From positions 28,833,381-28,897,380 of the forward strand of contig CM046304.1 of NCBI GenBank assembly GCA_025267735.1: 64,000 nt of DNA. The letters run 5' to 3'. This DNA is from Mactra quadrangularis. Taxonomy: Eukaryota; Mollusca; Bivalvia; Venerida; Mactridae. Positions 1 through 12,700 of this stretch are shown piece by piece (positions within the stretch are counted from its first letter, which is position 1; the number at the start of each line of letters is the position of its first letter). The translations under genes were made by a program, and so were the position numbers. The notes below the pieces were generated by a model. It was given only the letters and a program-made list of their open reading frames with translations, did not search any database and had not been told where the DNA came from.

Positions 1-929
1 GCAACTTACGTGGAAAAACATGGAACTCTTAAACTGGAGTTGTGTTGAAGTGTTCGATTGGATGACAGCCATGGCTACAGAAATGGATATGACATCACAC
101 GATCGACAAACGATATTTAGTCAGTTTTGCAGACTGACCGGAAATGATCTCTATCACAAAACGCTTGATGAATATAAACTAATTAACGATCAGTTTGGAG
201 AGGCGCTTTATTTGTCATTACAAAGATACAAGAGTGCAGGTACTGTCCATTTTTGTAATTAAAGAATTTAAGTTTTGGGAAAAAATTACAGTGTTAATTC
301 TAAACGGCTGTGTGCACGCGAAATTAATGATTGCAATTAAAATGTTTAATGTACATGTAGTTCTAGAATTAACGCCGCGTCATCACAATTCAGGTTTTTT
401 TTCACACCGGCAAGTGCACCTTTTCTAGCTTTCCTGGACCCGCTTCCATAACCGGTCGCACCGGCCCTTCAGGACACTTAATTCGAAATTATCAATACTT
501 TTCTTCTTATTGTAGTAACGTACGTTTTGACAAACATATTTTAAAAATGTCATATCCCTGATTATTGGCAAACCTATTTAACTGACAGCGGCGTTTACAT
601 TAACCCTCTGATTTAAATATTTGTTCGACAATCACAATACACATATTTTGCAAATAGTGATGGATTGTCACATTTTTAGTAGTATTGTATATTTTGACTT
701 GTCATTATATTTTCATTTTAATATAATAACTTATGGGTCAAGGACTGAAGCTATAAGTGCATTTTTTTTAATTGGCGCGTTGAATCCAATATTCAAAGTA
801 CAATAACATGCCATGTTTTGAAAAGTGATGTATAGTATGTGTTTTTATGTATTTACAGGAGCAAGTCTATGTGATAGAAAGCGACATCGTTCATCAGGAG
901 ATCTCACTACAATACCAGAAGATTCATGA
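1..929 (+). CDS. 3' end of a gene with a SAM/Pointed-like domain (partial)
   Basis: Two exons are visible. The first runs in from the left edge to 239 and ends at a GTACTG donor. The second is 859..929, after a TATTTACAG acceptor, and ends at TGA 927..929. The phases join cleanly (one base plus two, giving Gly). The ATG at 20 is preceded by an open in-frame codon run from base 2, so the exon probably starts upstream of the window. The first exon encodes about 79 residues with the spacing of a SAM/Pointed domain: a Trp-Ser opening, a V-x-x-W helix, a Phe-Cys-x-Leu-x-Gly-x-x-Leu core and a closing Gly-Glu-x-Leu-Tyr-x-x-Leu helix. The second exon adds a short basic, Ser-rich tail. Pointed domains are protein-interaction modules best known from ETS factors, but no ETS domain follows here. 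It could be another SAM-domain protein or a short isoform. Coding is fairly sure; the family is moderate. Confidence 0.55.
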
Positions 930-971
930 TATATTTTCATAGTATAACATCATCTCACCTGTGGATCTTTT

Positions 972-1527
972 CACAAAATCTTACGATAAAAATCATAGTA
1001 AGTCAAAAGCAACAAACATGATAATTAGGACTGTCACGATACGCCAGAAGCGTACCGCGGTATATTGCGGGCTTTTAAATTCGTTGTTCCTCCGCTGTAT
1101 TTAACAGAAAAATTGAAAATCTTATATGCAGCTACTAATAGAATCTAGCCTCTTTAAGTATTTACGGTCATTTAGGACTGTCTCAATCGCTTAAATTCTT
1201 GCAACTTCAGGTTAGATGGAATGAACAATGGAAAAACCGACGTTTCGCTACTTTTATTTCGCGAAGGGAAGAATTTTCCAATGAAATAAAAAATATCACC
1301 AAATACCGGTACATTAAAATCGTATCGCGGTACGTATTGCTGCAGTTGCGTATTGCAATATACCGATATACCGGTATATCGTGACAGCCCTTATGATAAT
1401 ACCGTCATTTTTTAACCCATCAATTCCAATATTATTGGAATTAATTAATTGATTATCCTTCTGACTTATAACTGAAAAAAACTATTTTTGACTTACGATA
1501 ACTTTTTTCGTAAGACTGTTTGTGAAA
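972..1527. mobile_element. Older MITE with CTTACG inverted ends, interrupted by a younger MITE
   Basis: The left end (from 972) and right end (to about 1527) are inverted repeats of the type cacaaaatcttacgat and atcgtaagtcaaaa. The same family occurs at 60595..60831 and, in part, near 49972..50100. The element is split by the hAT-like insertion at 1026..1392, and the 60.6-kb copy serves as the unoccupied site. No coding content. Confidence 0.65.
1026..1392. mobile_element. hAT-like MITE, 367 bp, exact 8-bp target duplication
   Basis: The ends are inverted repeats (taggactgtcacgata and tatcgtgacagccctt), flanked on both sides by atgataat (1018..1025 and 1393..1400). The 8-bp duplication and the A/T-AGGGCTG-type end fit the hAT superfamily. 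Inside are further inverted blocks of accggtat and gtatcgcggtac. It has no transposase, so it is non-autonomous. It sits just downstream of the SAM/Pointed gene. Confidence 0.8.
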
Positions 1528-1540
1528 ATGTGATCTGTTC

Positions 1541-3826
1541 TCATGGATACATCACACATTAAATCATCACACCTGTTAAAAAGAGTTCCGTTATGTGCAA
1601 TTACATTTCTGCGTTGTGCTATTTTAACGAATCTTTTATCTTGCAAGTTCCTGTTAATGTTATATTTTTGCAATCGACACGGGTATACTGGCGATCATTT
1701 TAGACCGCCGATAAATTTGACTGCCTTTGTACCAACCCGCGGTTATTGTTTTTCTCCATTAGTGCTGCATCCCCCGGAATTCCTCTCCGAACTCCTTCCC
1801 AGACCTCTACCCTTACCCCCTAAGGACCACCTTCTTCATAGGCCCCTACCCTAAAAGAGAGGTGAAGAGCATATATGTAAGCAGAATAGCTACTCACATT
1901 TTCTTTTCCCACACAGGGAAGCGGGTATTATCATGTTCGAAACTCAGCCTTACTCTACATACCGGTGCTACGTTTTTGACATGAAAAAGATATCACCTGG
2001 GCTAGCCCTACTTCTGACACCATCTGCACTGTTTTGTTCACATAATGACATCGTCCATGGGGGTGTCACCATGGAATTAGATTTCTTGTTATTGTTTATG
2101 TTAATATACCATTGAATCCATTATTTGTATGTCTAGTGAAATTGTTAAATTATATGTTCTACGTTTCTGTATTCTAAACCATTTTATGCGTGAAAGCTTG
2201 CTAAAAGTTTTATCCCGTTTATTGTCTCCGTCAGCCCGAGGACATCCACGCAGAGGTTCTTGGACCGAATTTCGATGATAAACTGTCACTAATATCCTGG
2301 AAAAAAGTACATATTCTCCAAGTTTTTTTAGAGGGTTGACAATAGTTCTCTAAAACTTGGTCAAATAGTTCCCAAGCAGATTCTTCCTCATGTCCAGACT
2401 AGCGATATCTATTTTCTGACAAAAATAATGTTTGCATTATTATGTGTCCAACAAATTTGTATACCCCTGAAAAGGTACTTAGTGTCTTTTCGTCTTTCCG
2501 TTTGTACAGTTTTGTGCCATTTTCGTATAGATGTAAAATGCAATACAAGTGTTTTTGTTGATATAAGTTCCAGTGAATTTGTATAAAGATGCATGTAAAA
2601 TGTTGAAATGAGTTTTGAAGAATTATATATATCTTATTAAAACGTAGATAGACTTTCAATGAGTGTTTGTTTCCCTTTTTACGGGTAAATGTAAATTTAC
2701 TTAGACTAAAATCAAAGTTTTGCAAGAACTTATAGAGGGCACGGCGTACATTAAAGAGGTAGCTCTAACACTAAATGTTTCACACATTCCTTGTGTTTGA
2801 TCATGGATTTTATATAACACAGGTTTGCAATGAAGTGCTTTTTTTGAATATTCACAGTCATCACTGTCTATAACTGGCTGAAGCAGACTGTACAAACTAT
2901 TCCAGAGTTTAAAAACTTCATTTATGTTTTTGTACATGTCTTCCATGCAACTTGTGAATGTCTCTAAAGTATACAAATATTTTTTGCAATTATGACCAAA
3001 AAAATGACTCTAGGTGATGTAAATTTGGGCTGAAAATGGCGGATCGTCGGAAAATGCATAGCTTTGTAAAACAGTATGTGAGCATATTTTACATCAAAAT
3101 CACCTCGAAACACATTTTCCTAACCTTTATGTTAATTTTTATGGTACTGGTACAAAATTTTATGTGAATATCTTAATTTAAACGTGTAATACTTGTTATC
3201 CGTATGGGCCGAAATAATAGCCACGACAGTGAAATTTGATGTAAATTTGTGGTTACAAATGTTATATAAACCCCTGGTTTGATGCACCTTTTCAAAATAT
3301 TTGCCACTGGTTACCTTAAAAAATTCAAACACCTGATTTTTCCAAACAGTTGTATACATACCATCCTGATGTTCACTATAGAATTGAGAAAAAAATCGTT
3401 ACAAATTGAAGGTGATAGTTTTCTGTATAAGGGATATAACTCAAAATAAATTACGACATGTTTATCGCCAGTTGTGTCCCTAAAATAGTCGAGATTATTT
3501 CATGGCTAGTTTTGAGTCCTAACCCTCAATCATTCGGAACTCCTCGAACAGTTTTGACTATTAAATTGATGATGGCGCATTTTCCTATACCTGTTTGAGT
3601 TTCCATACATTTTGAAAGCTCATGAGGTAAAAAATGAGTTATTCTGAATAATACTTAACTTGGAAATGAAAATTACACATATCTGAAGCTGGCTCATGAC
3701 AGTTAGAAGCATGTCATTTAGCGTTCCAGCATCTAAAGATCAACATGTCGAAATGTTATACTTGTTGTCACGTGATTTACGTACAACATCAACTTTTAAG
3801 GTAAACAGACCATTTTTATTTTGTTG
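1541..3826. other. Intergenic, no supported gene
   Basis: Between the SAM/Pointed gene and the sulfatase. The only notable open frame is 2701..2976 (-), 91 codons. It has no recognisable motif, no clear splice context and no obvious continuation. I treat it as unassigned. Confidence 0.4.
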
Positions 3827-4062
3827 GATTTAACGCCATGGTCACACATTGTATAGGTTAAATAACGGTGTCCAGCGCACCTAACCTAGCTTTCCTTGAC
3901 CCTTGTGTATAACCAGTACTTACCTACCCTTCCACATGGCCGGAAACATCTCCATATACTTTATTAATAGAGGAAAATTGACATGATTGGCAAATTTTCA
4001 TGGAAAGGGTATAACCTCCCTAAGTGGGATTCAAACCCATACCCTCTTCGGGACACTAAAAA
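3827..4062 (-). repeat. tRNA-derived SINE, family 1 (3' part)
   Basis: On the minus strand this has the shared body (ccggaaacttctccatatac-type block, CTAGGTTAGGTGCGCTGGAC-type block) and the GGCGTTAAATCCAACAAA tail of family 1. The B-box-like gggattcaaaccc is present, but the A-box head is lost or diverged. Confidence 0.75.
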
Positions 4063-4439
4063 TAGACTACTGTTTTCGCTAATTGTCAAAAAGTTAAATA
4101 ACAAGTAGCATTTTAAATAACTTCTTTAATTGTATCTACCAGAAAATTCACTATAGATCAAGTGAAGTTTGCTACGTCATTTGCAAAATAGTTTGTGGGG
4201 AGGATTCAGAGGAAGCAATTACAATTTATATGGTAATTATGTGATTTGTTTAGAAATAAAAGGAACCGTTATTTTATCTGCTTCTTGGTCCTTCACTAAT
4301 GTTTTGCTCGTGCTCCGATCAAAACAGTTGTTTTGAAGATCACGTAACTATTTACACCGATGTAATCGAAACGTGTTGAACGAACTGGTACCGATGAGCG
4401 GCATTAGATATCATAAATAACAATAACTACAAATTATAA

Positions 4440-6584
4440 AGCTAATCTGTACATTTATTCTTAATACAATTGACACAAAAACACATAAAAACATTGTTAC
4501 AAATAAAAAAAACACTAAAAATTTAATACTCTGTAGAATTATCCACTTAGGGACTCGTCCAACAATTACACCTTGTTATAATGCTGAGAATAACAGAATT
4601 CAAATGAAACAATTAAAACATACATATATAGCTGCTAAAATTCGTTTTTCTCAAAATCCTGCATTGATGTCTAAGTGATATTTAGTTCCTAGCTGTCAAC
4701 TGTTTCAGTCAAGACAACTGTGTTTCAGCTTGCAATATAACGACTTGTGACATTTTTTCTGCATCTACATGGCCTAATAGCACCACATATTATGCAATAT
4801 GAAACAATTAAAATTTTAGATTAGATTTAAACCAAACAAAGACCGACTGGGCAATCTTTATAATACCTGATGAACTTCGTAGTCGCTCAGCCATTCTCGT
4901 CTGTTCATATGATTGCAGCTCATTTTGTCTTGTAATAACAGGTGAATACTCTTTAACATTTTATAAAAATCTATAACAAATTCAACATGAATCTATGATA
5001 ACTATACAATCAATATTAATGGGTAGGTTAAAAAATGTTTTTTCTTCATACAATGTATAACTTTTTCGACGATTATTTCCCCCAAGTCAAATGATGCCTT
5101 ACTCACAAGACAATACACAAAGAAACAACAAAAGCAATACTGCCTATATTAATACTAGTACAATACAAGTATGACATTTTCTCCAACTCTCGGTGGTGCA
5201 GTCGTTTACCCTGCTGATTTAAATACTTGATATTTGTTTGATAGCTTCTGAACATTAAAACATACATCTATTTGCATTGATTGTGAGTACAGAAATGAAG
5301 TATCAAATATTTAAATCAACGGGGTTAATCTAGGCGCCATAGACAGTTGAATACTATTTACCAATATGATATGACAAAACCTCACAAGTAAGAACCGGGT
5401 TTCATTCACTATCACAGCTACAAAATGATAATGGTCTGTATGGCATTAAAATTGGTATAAGCGTGTTTATATTGACCCTAGCCAACACAAAATATACATA
5501 GAGCTTACAGATTGTTTAAACAGTTATTTGTTTGTTTCTAAAGTACAAAAATGGGTAAAGCTCACCTTGGTCAATGTGAACAAGTCTAAATCAGAAGAAA
5601 ACATACATGATAGTTATTTGTTTTCAACAATAATGTCAGTGTTGCAATAACCTAAAAATCAAAGTTATTTTATTTACATGTACCTAAATAAAAAAGTCTT
5701 TGGATAAAGTAGCATGACCTATTTATAATGTTTTGAAAGACTTAGGTATTTTAATGGCTGACGTCTTGATAGACATTTATAAAACATAAGAACCTGTAAT
5801 TCAATTAACATGATTAAATATGATTTGAATTCTTAAAGAACTTTACAAGTACATTGTACATGTACATCAAAGTTTTCAATAAAATCGTCGTATATTGCAA
5901 AATGGTGCCGCGATATATGACGATTCGGTAGTCCCAAATGCTTTGAATTTTCGCGTTTACTAATAAAACTCATGTGAAGCAAACAATCTATCATTCTACC
6001 TATCATTTTAGAGATTACAAATACTGTGTTTTAAATTTAAACAAAAATAGAAATCGACAGTAAATCAATCAACAGAACCAATCAAAGGTAATAAGACATA
6101 AGATGCTGAACACTTCTTACTTATTCCTTAATTAACAATTTTTCAATTTTTAATGTACATAAAAAAGTAAAAAGTTGCATTTTAACAAACATCATTTTAT
6201 ATATGGCATTTTGATCTATTGATCAAGGCCCTTTGTGTATGAACGTTACTAACTACGTTTTTAGATTGAAAAGGAAAAGACCTGCATGACTTGTTCATGT
6301 AATTTTTTATCCAGTATGAAAATTACTAAGAAATAAAGCGCATCTCTCTCTCTTATCAACAAAAAGTGCCCGTGAAAAAAATCTCCATAACACAATAAAC
6401 AACAGCAATGATAAAATGATTACAATGAATATATCCGAAATCTGGTTGTATCCGAACACATGTTTAATAAAACCAACAACGAACGATAACTCATGCAATA
6501 TTATCATATTCACTAGGCTATGTCACTTTTGATATGTTCTCATCAATATTATGCTGCCTTAGGTTTGTATGGTTCCTGTCAATC
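4440..6584 (-). other. Sulfatase 3' flank, likely 3' UTR; no gene seen
   Basis: A very AT-rich stretch directly after the sulfatase stop codon on its sense strand. No convincing ORF or splice structure is present. AATAAA-type poly(A) hexamers on the minus strand lie near 5670 and 4455, and an ATTAAA near 6150. The transcript end is not fixed by sequence alone. Confidence 0.35.
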
Positions 6585-6757
6585 TCAACACCAACCCGGT
6601 GACCAGATACCATCGTATCGGTTTGGATTACCTAACTTCGTAGCTTTTTGATTCTGTGCTTTCACTAGAGTCTTCTTGTATTGTTTCAACTTTCTCATGA
6701 TCTTTTTAACTAAGATTTTCTTCCTGTCAGCAAGATTGTATTTTTCTTCTGGGTCAT
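6585..6757 (-). CDS. ARSB-like: Sulfatase exon 14: C-terminus and stop
   Basis: Encodes D502 (split) to C558 and [14 protein letters not shown] completes the LFN-DP motif. A basic helix ([14 protein letters not shown]) follows, and the tail ends in WSPGWC, as in related sulfatases. Acceptor TTTCACAG. Confidence 0.93.
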
Positions 6758-9700
6758 CTGTGAAATAAAATGATTAAAAACATTTAAAAACATGAAGTTG
6801 GTAAAAATTGAGCGCCATTTTGTCGCAAAATCGGAAGACAAGGGAAACAACTGTCTAGTTTCTCCCAAAAATGGCGATTGTTAACGACTTAAAGGTACTA
6901 GTTCACAGATTTGGTTTATTTTTTCTGTAATTTCAAATACCATTCAGTGTCTGTAATTGTGTAAAAAATCTTATTATTTGAAGACAAACTGACCTACATA
7001 TTGCAAGAAATATACAAAAAAGTCACAAAAATGCACTAAAAGTGTCTATACTGTGACATACGGATAGATATTTACTACACATCAACATTTGTAGTTGTAT
7101 GTCAATTTGCTCCAAAATTGTCATTACCAGAACACTATTTTCCTGCTTACGAAAATATTTCCATACAATTTTGAATTTTAGAAAGTTGGTATTTAAGTTG
7201 AAATCTGTGAATTGTTTTTGGTATACATATTTAAATTCTGAATCAATACCAATCAGTAGTTTTGGCGAAAGGAACATACTAACTAAGTACTAGTTGAAAT
7301 TAGTTTGACCTTTTTATATGAATTTTTTGAATATTTATCAGTTTTAAAGCGGAGTAAAATTACAAATAAATAAAACAGTTTTTTCGAATTTATGTATGTC
7401 TCTTCGCCAAAAGTACCATGAGTTCACAATGTAATGATAAGTTTTTTAATGACAAGTTCGTTCAGATGTCTTATGGGTTTTTTACCTTTAAGATTGAAGA
7501 GTTGCAATGGTGGAGGTTTAAGATTTTTTTCCTCTCTGATATGAGCCTCACGGAATCTGTCACATCTATATTGGTCATACCAATCACCTATTTTACGCCA
7601 TGTGCTACTTGAACTGGCTACCTCGGCTGCCTTCTCAGCGAAGTCTGAAGAAAAACAAATGATTTTATCCCAAATACACATATCTATAGCATAAAGAAAT
7701 ATGGTACAAATATGTATCGGCGATTTAATACAAACGGTTGACCATAAAATCAAACTGCAAACTCTTTACAGCAGTTACACCACGCTTCGCTACTTTAACT
7801 CAACCCATAAAGGAACATAACCGCTATGGGGAGTTTGATCTAATATCTTTACCAAAAAGGGCACCAGAGTCTCATATCCGGTAATGGATCGCCCTGAATA
7901 AATAGTGCATCCACTTTAACCCTGTTCATTTTGTGCTCAGTATAATTTATTTTTATGACATGGTGCATGATACAAACAATGACCTTATCTAGTAAATTGA
8001 TTGAACGATTTAGAAAAAAGATCTTGTCGTAACTTGTGGGATCGAGTTAGAAAAAAATAGACCATGTTTCTGTATCTTTTGTTTAACTTACTTTTAATGT
8101 ATTTCAAAGGAGAAGTGAACCACCATCCATTCAAAGCTTTCTGTTCTTGTATTTCTAGTTTGTTAACACGTGACATTTGTCTATCCTCATAGATATATCC
8201 CTGCTTTGCTTCCTTTGAATTACATGCTGGCTTATTTTTTACCGGGTACCAGTTATTATAACGACCTGGACTTCCGACTATAAGTTTATAGTCACCAAAC
8301 CTAGAAATAACAACATACTAACAATAGTGAACATTTCCTGAAGCAAGCACCATATCTTGAGAATCAAGCTGGGAACAGGGGCCCGTATTATCAAGCGTCT
8401 TACAACCGATTTTAGTCGTAAATCCCTCCACAATGTATGGATAAATTATCGTAAGATTTTTTATATTATGCTGCCCTTGTCTATAAACATTATCATATAA
8501 TATTGTGACTGATTTCCATATTCAAAAATTGAGCAAATTGTTTGGTACTGGTGAGTCTTAGTTATTTAGCTATAAACAGTAGATGTTACTATTTATAAAC
8601 AGTGGAGTTTTAGCCGGATTTTTCAACGGTCGGGCGGCTGGCGTCCGGTGTCATTACAATTGCGTTAAAGTTTTTATTTACCATATATTTCTGCCATTTA
8701 TAGTCAGATCTTTATGAAACTTGATACAATGATAACATACCGTGTGAAGATTTGTCATTGAAGCTGTGTAACATTTAAGAGCTTTACACATAATTACCTT
8801 ATAGCTGCTGAATTCTTTACTTCATTTATGTTGTATACAAATTCTGTACGTTTTGAAGGCCAACTTCTACTTATACTTAACCATTGATCAATGCCATCGA
8901 GAAATGGATCTGTAGGAACAATTATAAGCAATGATGGTTTCTTTAAAACAATATTTAAACTAATCTCGTAGTCATAATGCTAGTTAGCTAGATCTGACTT
9001 GTGAATGCGAAAATGGAACACTATGATTGTTTGTATATAGCAAACCATCATTTACTCGTGATACCCACGAGAGCATAATTTTCTTTATCTAGGTCTCGTT
9101 CCGTATCATTTTTTTTCGTACAGTGACTTCATCTGCTAGTTTTTACATAATGTAAGAAGTAAACTGATTTTTTATATTACCTCAGAGTCTGCAGATACTC
9201 TCCCTTACCTAATCCAACACCCCGTTTGCTTGTTAACTTCAGGCTAAATATTTTTACTGGGTTTAACGCCGTGCCAACACAATTTAGTTCATTTCACTCC
9301 GTACAGCGCACCTAACCTAGTTTTCGTGAAGGCCGGAAACTTCTCTATTTTATCAAATCAATGGAGGAAAATTGACATTATTGTCAAATTTTCTTGGAAG
9401 ATTATTACCTCCCCTGGTGAGATTCGAACCCGTACCCCCCTTCGGGACACGAGATACACCAGCATACTTAAATCGCACTTAAATCGTTTTCAACTTAAAG
9501 CGAGATAGGATTGATGCACTAAATAAAGTATCTCTACTTACTGGTTTCCCCACCTGCAAGTTTCACTAAAGTCGGGAACCAATCCGTCACATGTACCAAC
9601 CTACAAATATATGAGCACATATACCTTAAATATGAAATAAGAGAAATAGAAGGGTCATTAAGCTAGCATAAAATACGGAAACATGTTAGTAATACTACTT

Positions 9701-12700
9701 TATTATTAAACATTTTTACAAAATATTATTCTTAACGCCAAAGTTACGGTTATATTTTCGGTATGAAAAAATGGCTCACCCATTATTTACGATTCCAGTT
9801 TTCTTGAGTAATGTTTTACTATAAACAAATGTCGGTACCCTGGTACCACCTTCCCACAATGTACTTTTAGCTCCTCTCAGTGGCCAGTTTGATCCTGCCA
9901 TATAGGAGGCACCACCATTCTAGAATGATAGTAAAAATAATGATGCAAATTTAGACAGTAATAATGTTAATGTTAGATATTTACTTATTTTTGTTTACTT
10001 CCTAATACAGGTCAAATGCCTCCCTGTCTAACGGCTACAAATTACCGGGACGCACCTGGGCATATACCGTGGCACTATATCATAAGCATTAAAAATAATT
10101 GTTTTATCCCGAAATTATTTTCTTAAAAGTTAATAACAACCTAGGTTTATTTTCATAGACATATTTAGTTTTGTCCGTTTCACGAATATTGTGGTAAAAA
10201 TAATTGCACCTGAAGTTATCAAACATTCTACGAGTCGTCATTATTTCAATGATTGTTGGGCTATGATGATTGGGTAGGTATTATTAAAGGGAGTAAAACC
10301 AACTATAATGGGCTTATTACATTAATTTCTAAGGCTGTAAAGACCAAAAGAAACATATCATAACTTACGTCTGAAGTGAAGACAACAAGTAGATTGTCAG
10401 TGTATTGTTTTTGTTGAAATGCTCTCATGATTAGACTTACAGCATCATCCATTGCTGTGATCATACCTGTAATAAACATTTTAATAGTAGGATGAAAGTC
10501 AACAGTAAGCTCTCTGTAAATGGCTGTGTTCATAAAAACTCCTTTGGTTTTAGATGGCATACTTTATAAGGTTTCTCCTTTACATAGCAGTGCTTCTCAG
10601 GTAGTACATGAATCCAAACGTTTCAAAATGCAAATGCAGTGATGAAATCAAAATGCCAAGAAAGGCACGAGAATCACTGTGTTCCATAACTGTCAATATA
10701 CTTTAACAGAAGATGCAATATATAGTAATAAGGCATATGTCGCCGAGCACAGTTCGCTTATTGCTTACTTTATGATCACCATTTTTATCGCTTAATTTCA
10801 AATTCAAACAAATCCTTCATACATCAGTCACCTATCAGCTATAAATGTAGAATACAATTGTCAATGAAAAATGACATATCTGCAACAGTAACCTCTCTTA
10901 ACAACAAAAATATCATACTCCTGGGACTGCCAGGCGTAGGGAAATTTGACAAAGTTCTATAACAGCGTTTTTGCTGTTGAAAATTATAATTCAAGTTTTG
11001 ACGGTACTGGTTCTACTTTTGACTGCTGAACAAAGATTTGACATCATTCAAAGTATGTTTAAACTTACCACTATATATTCTTCTATTTTTGTTTCCTATG
11101 TGAGAATATTGGGTTGAATATTTCTTTGGAACCTGAAGTTACAAAGTTGAAACTTAATTGACTTGGATTACACCAGAACAAGCTTCAAACGGAGATCCGA
11201 CGGATAACTTGCCCAGGAGCCTGATACAAGGTGTGAATTATGAAAATTATATTCTCCGATTTAATGGCAATATATAGCGCGTAAAATAACAACGGATTCT
11301 GCGAGGTGTGATCGTTTACTTTACATCATCGTAAGAGAAGAAAACAATGTTCATTACAGTGACTGTTGCCAATTTTCTCCACCACTATATTCATCCTGCC
11401 ATCGTGAATCTACCACACATTCCTTCTAAATTCCGTTAGCCGTAGGTAGCTTTACTAGCTTATGGTAGAGGCTGACAGACGCTTTAATGAAACGCTCGTT
11501 GCAATTCGGTATGCAACGATTCGTATCGTATTGCAATCAAAGTAAAAACATGCTTGAAGCGATACATTGCGATATGATCATTACCTGTAAAGGGCTATGA
11601 ACTCCTTGAAATGATAGATATAAGAATAAAGGATCGTCTCCTTTATGTTCCAAAATAATGTCACGTGATCTCTGTCCAAACAATGTCTGAAATGGAAATA
11701 ATCTATGTATAGAACACATGTATATGTTGAGTTATGGTGGACATACCACTTGATCAAATGCTTAAAAGTTAAAATCTCTGTTTATGATTACTTAATCAAT
11801 GGTCAATAAACATACATGTAGTATATATCGATAATGATATTTTCCAGTAATGGCTACAGGTTACCCGAAACAAATATGGCGGACAACGAGTCCATTTACG
11901 CATCCCTTTATGACTTTTAACGTCCATTTTCTTATCATGTCATCTAAAATGAAGCATTTCGATTGGTTTAATGCAAACCATGTTGACTACAAAATATTTA
12001 AATCTTGATGATTGTATGTTTGCCGTCTAGGAACGGCGACAATTAGTAAGCTATACTTACTGTAGAATATCTCATCTTAGGTGGATGGTGTACTGATGTA
12101 TTAAACCGGAAGTCGTAGCCTCCATCTATAAATAGTAAAACAATAATATATAGTTCGTACAAAAACAACACTGTTTATATCAACAATACAATAGACTAAT
12201 CCACGACAGGGATGCTCAGGATGACAATAAAATATATTATTTCAATATGTTTTATGAGTGTCTTGTTGGAGTAATGGTTATGCGTTCTACCAAGATAAGC
12301 TTGATTGACTAAGGGGTGGTGGTTTATCCGCCACATTAATTTTGTTAAAATGAGCTATATAACATTTATTTGCAATCCTGCCATCCTCTGGATGTATTGG
12401 TTCATTTTTAATGTTTACACAAACACGTTTTGTTATTTTGTTCGGTACAGTTTCCTGCTGAGATACACTGATTCACAAATACCCATAAAATCAGTATGAA
12501 AGAGTCTTCTGAGCAAATTCCAGAAAATGCTCTCCTAAGGACTACACCGAATCTAAGACAACTTCGCTCACAAGACCGATTTTTAACAGAATGGAATTAT
12601 ACATGAATAAGCTTTCCCAAGGAACCTGACTTAAATTACACAAAAATACTTGCGTTATGAATAAGTCTTTTTTACCCCAACCAGGGAATTAGATAGATGT

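Noticed and set aside
2399..2976. Two overlapping minus-strand open frames as a possible gene
   Set aside because: They could not be joined by plausible splice sites and show no known motif. Noted only as unassigned.
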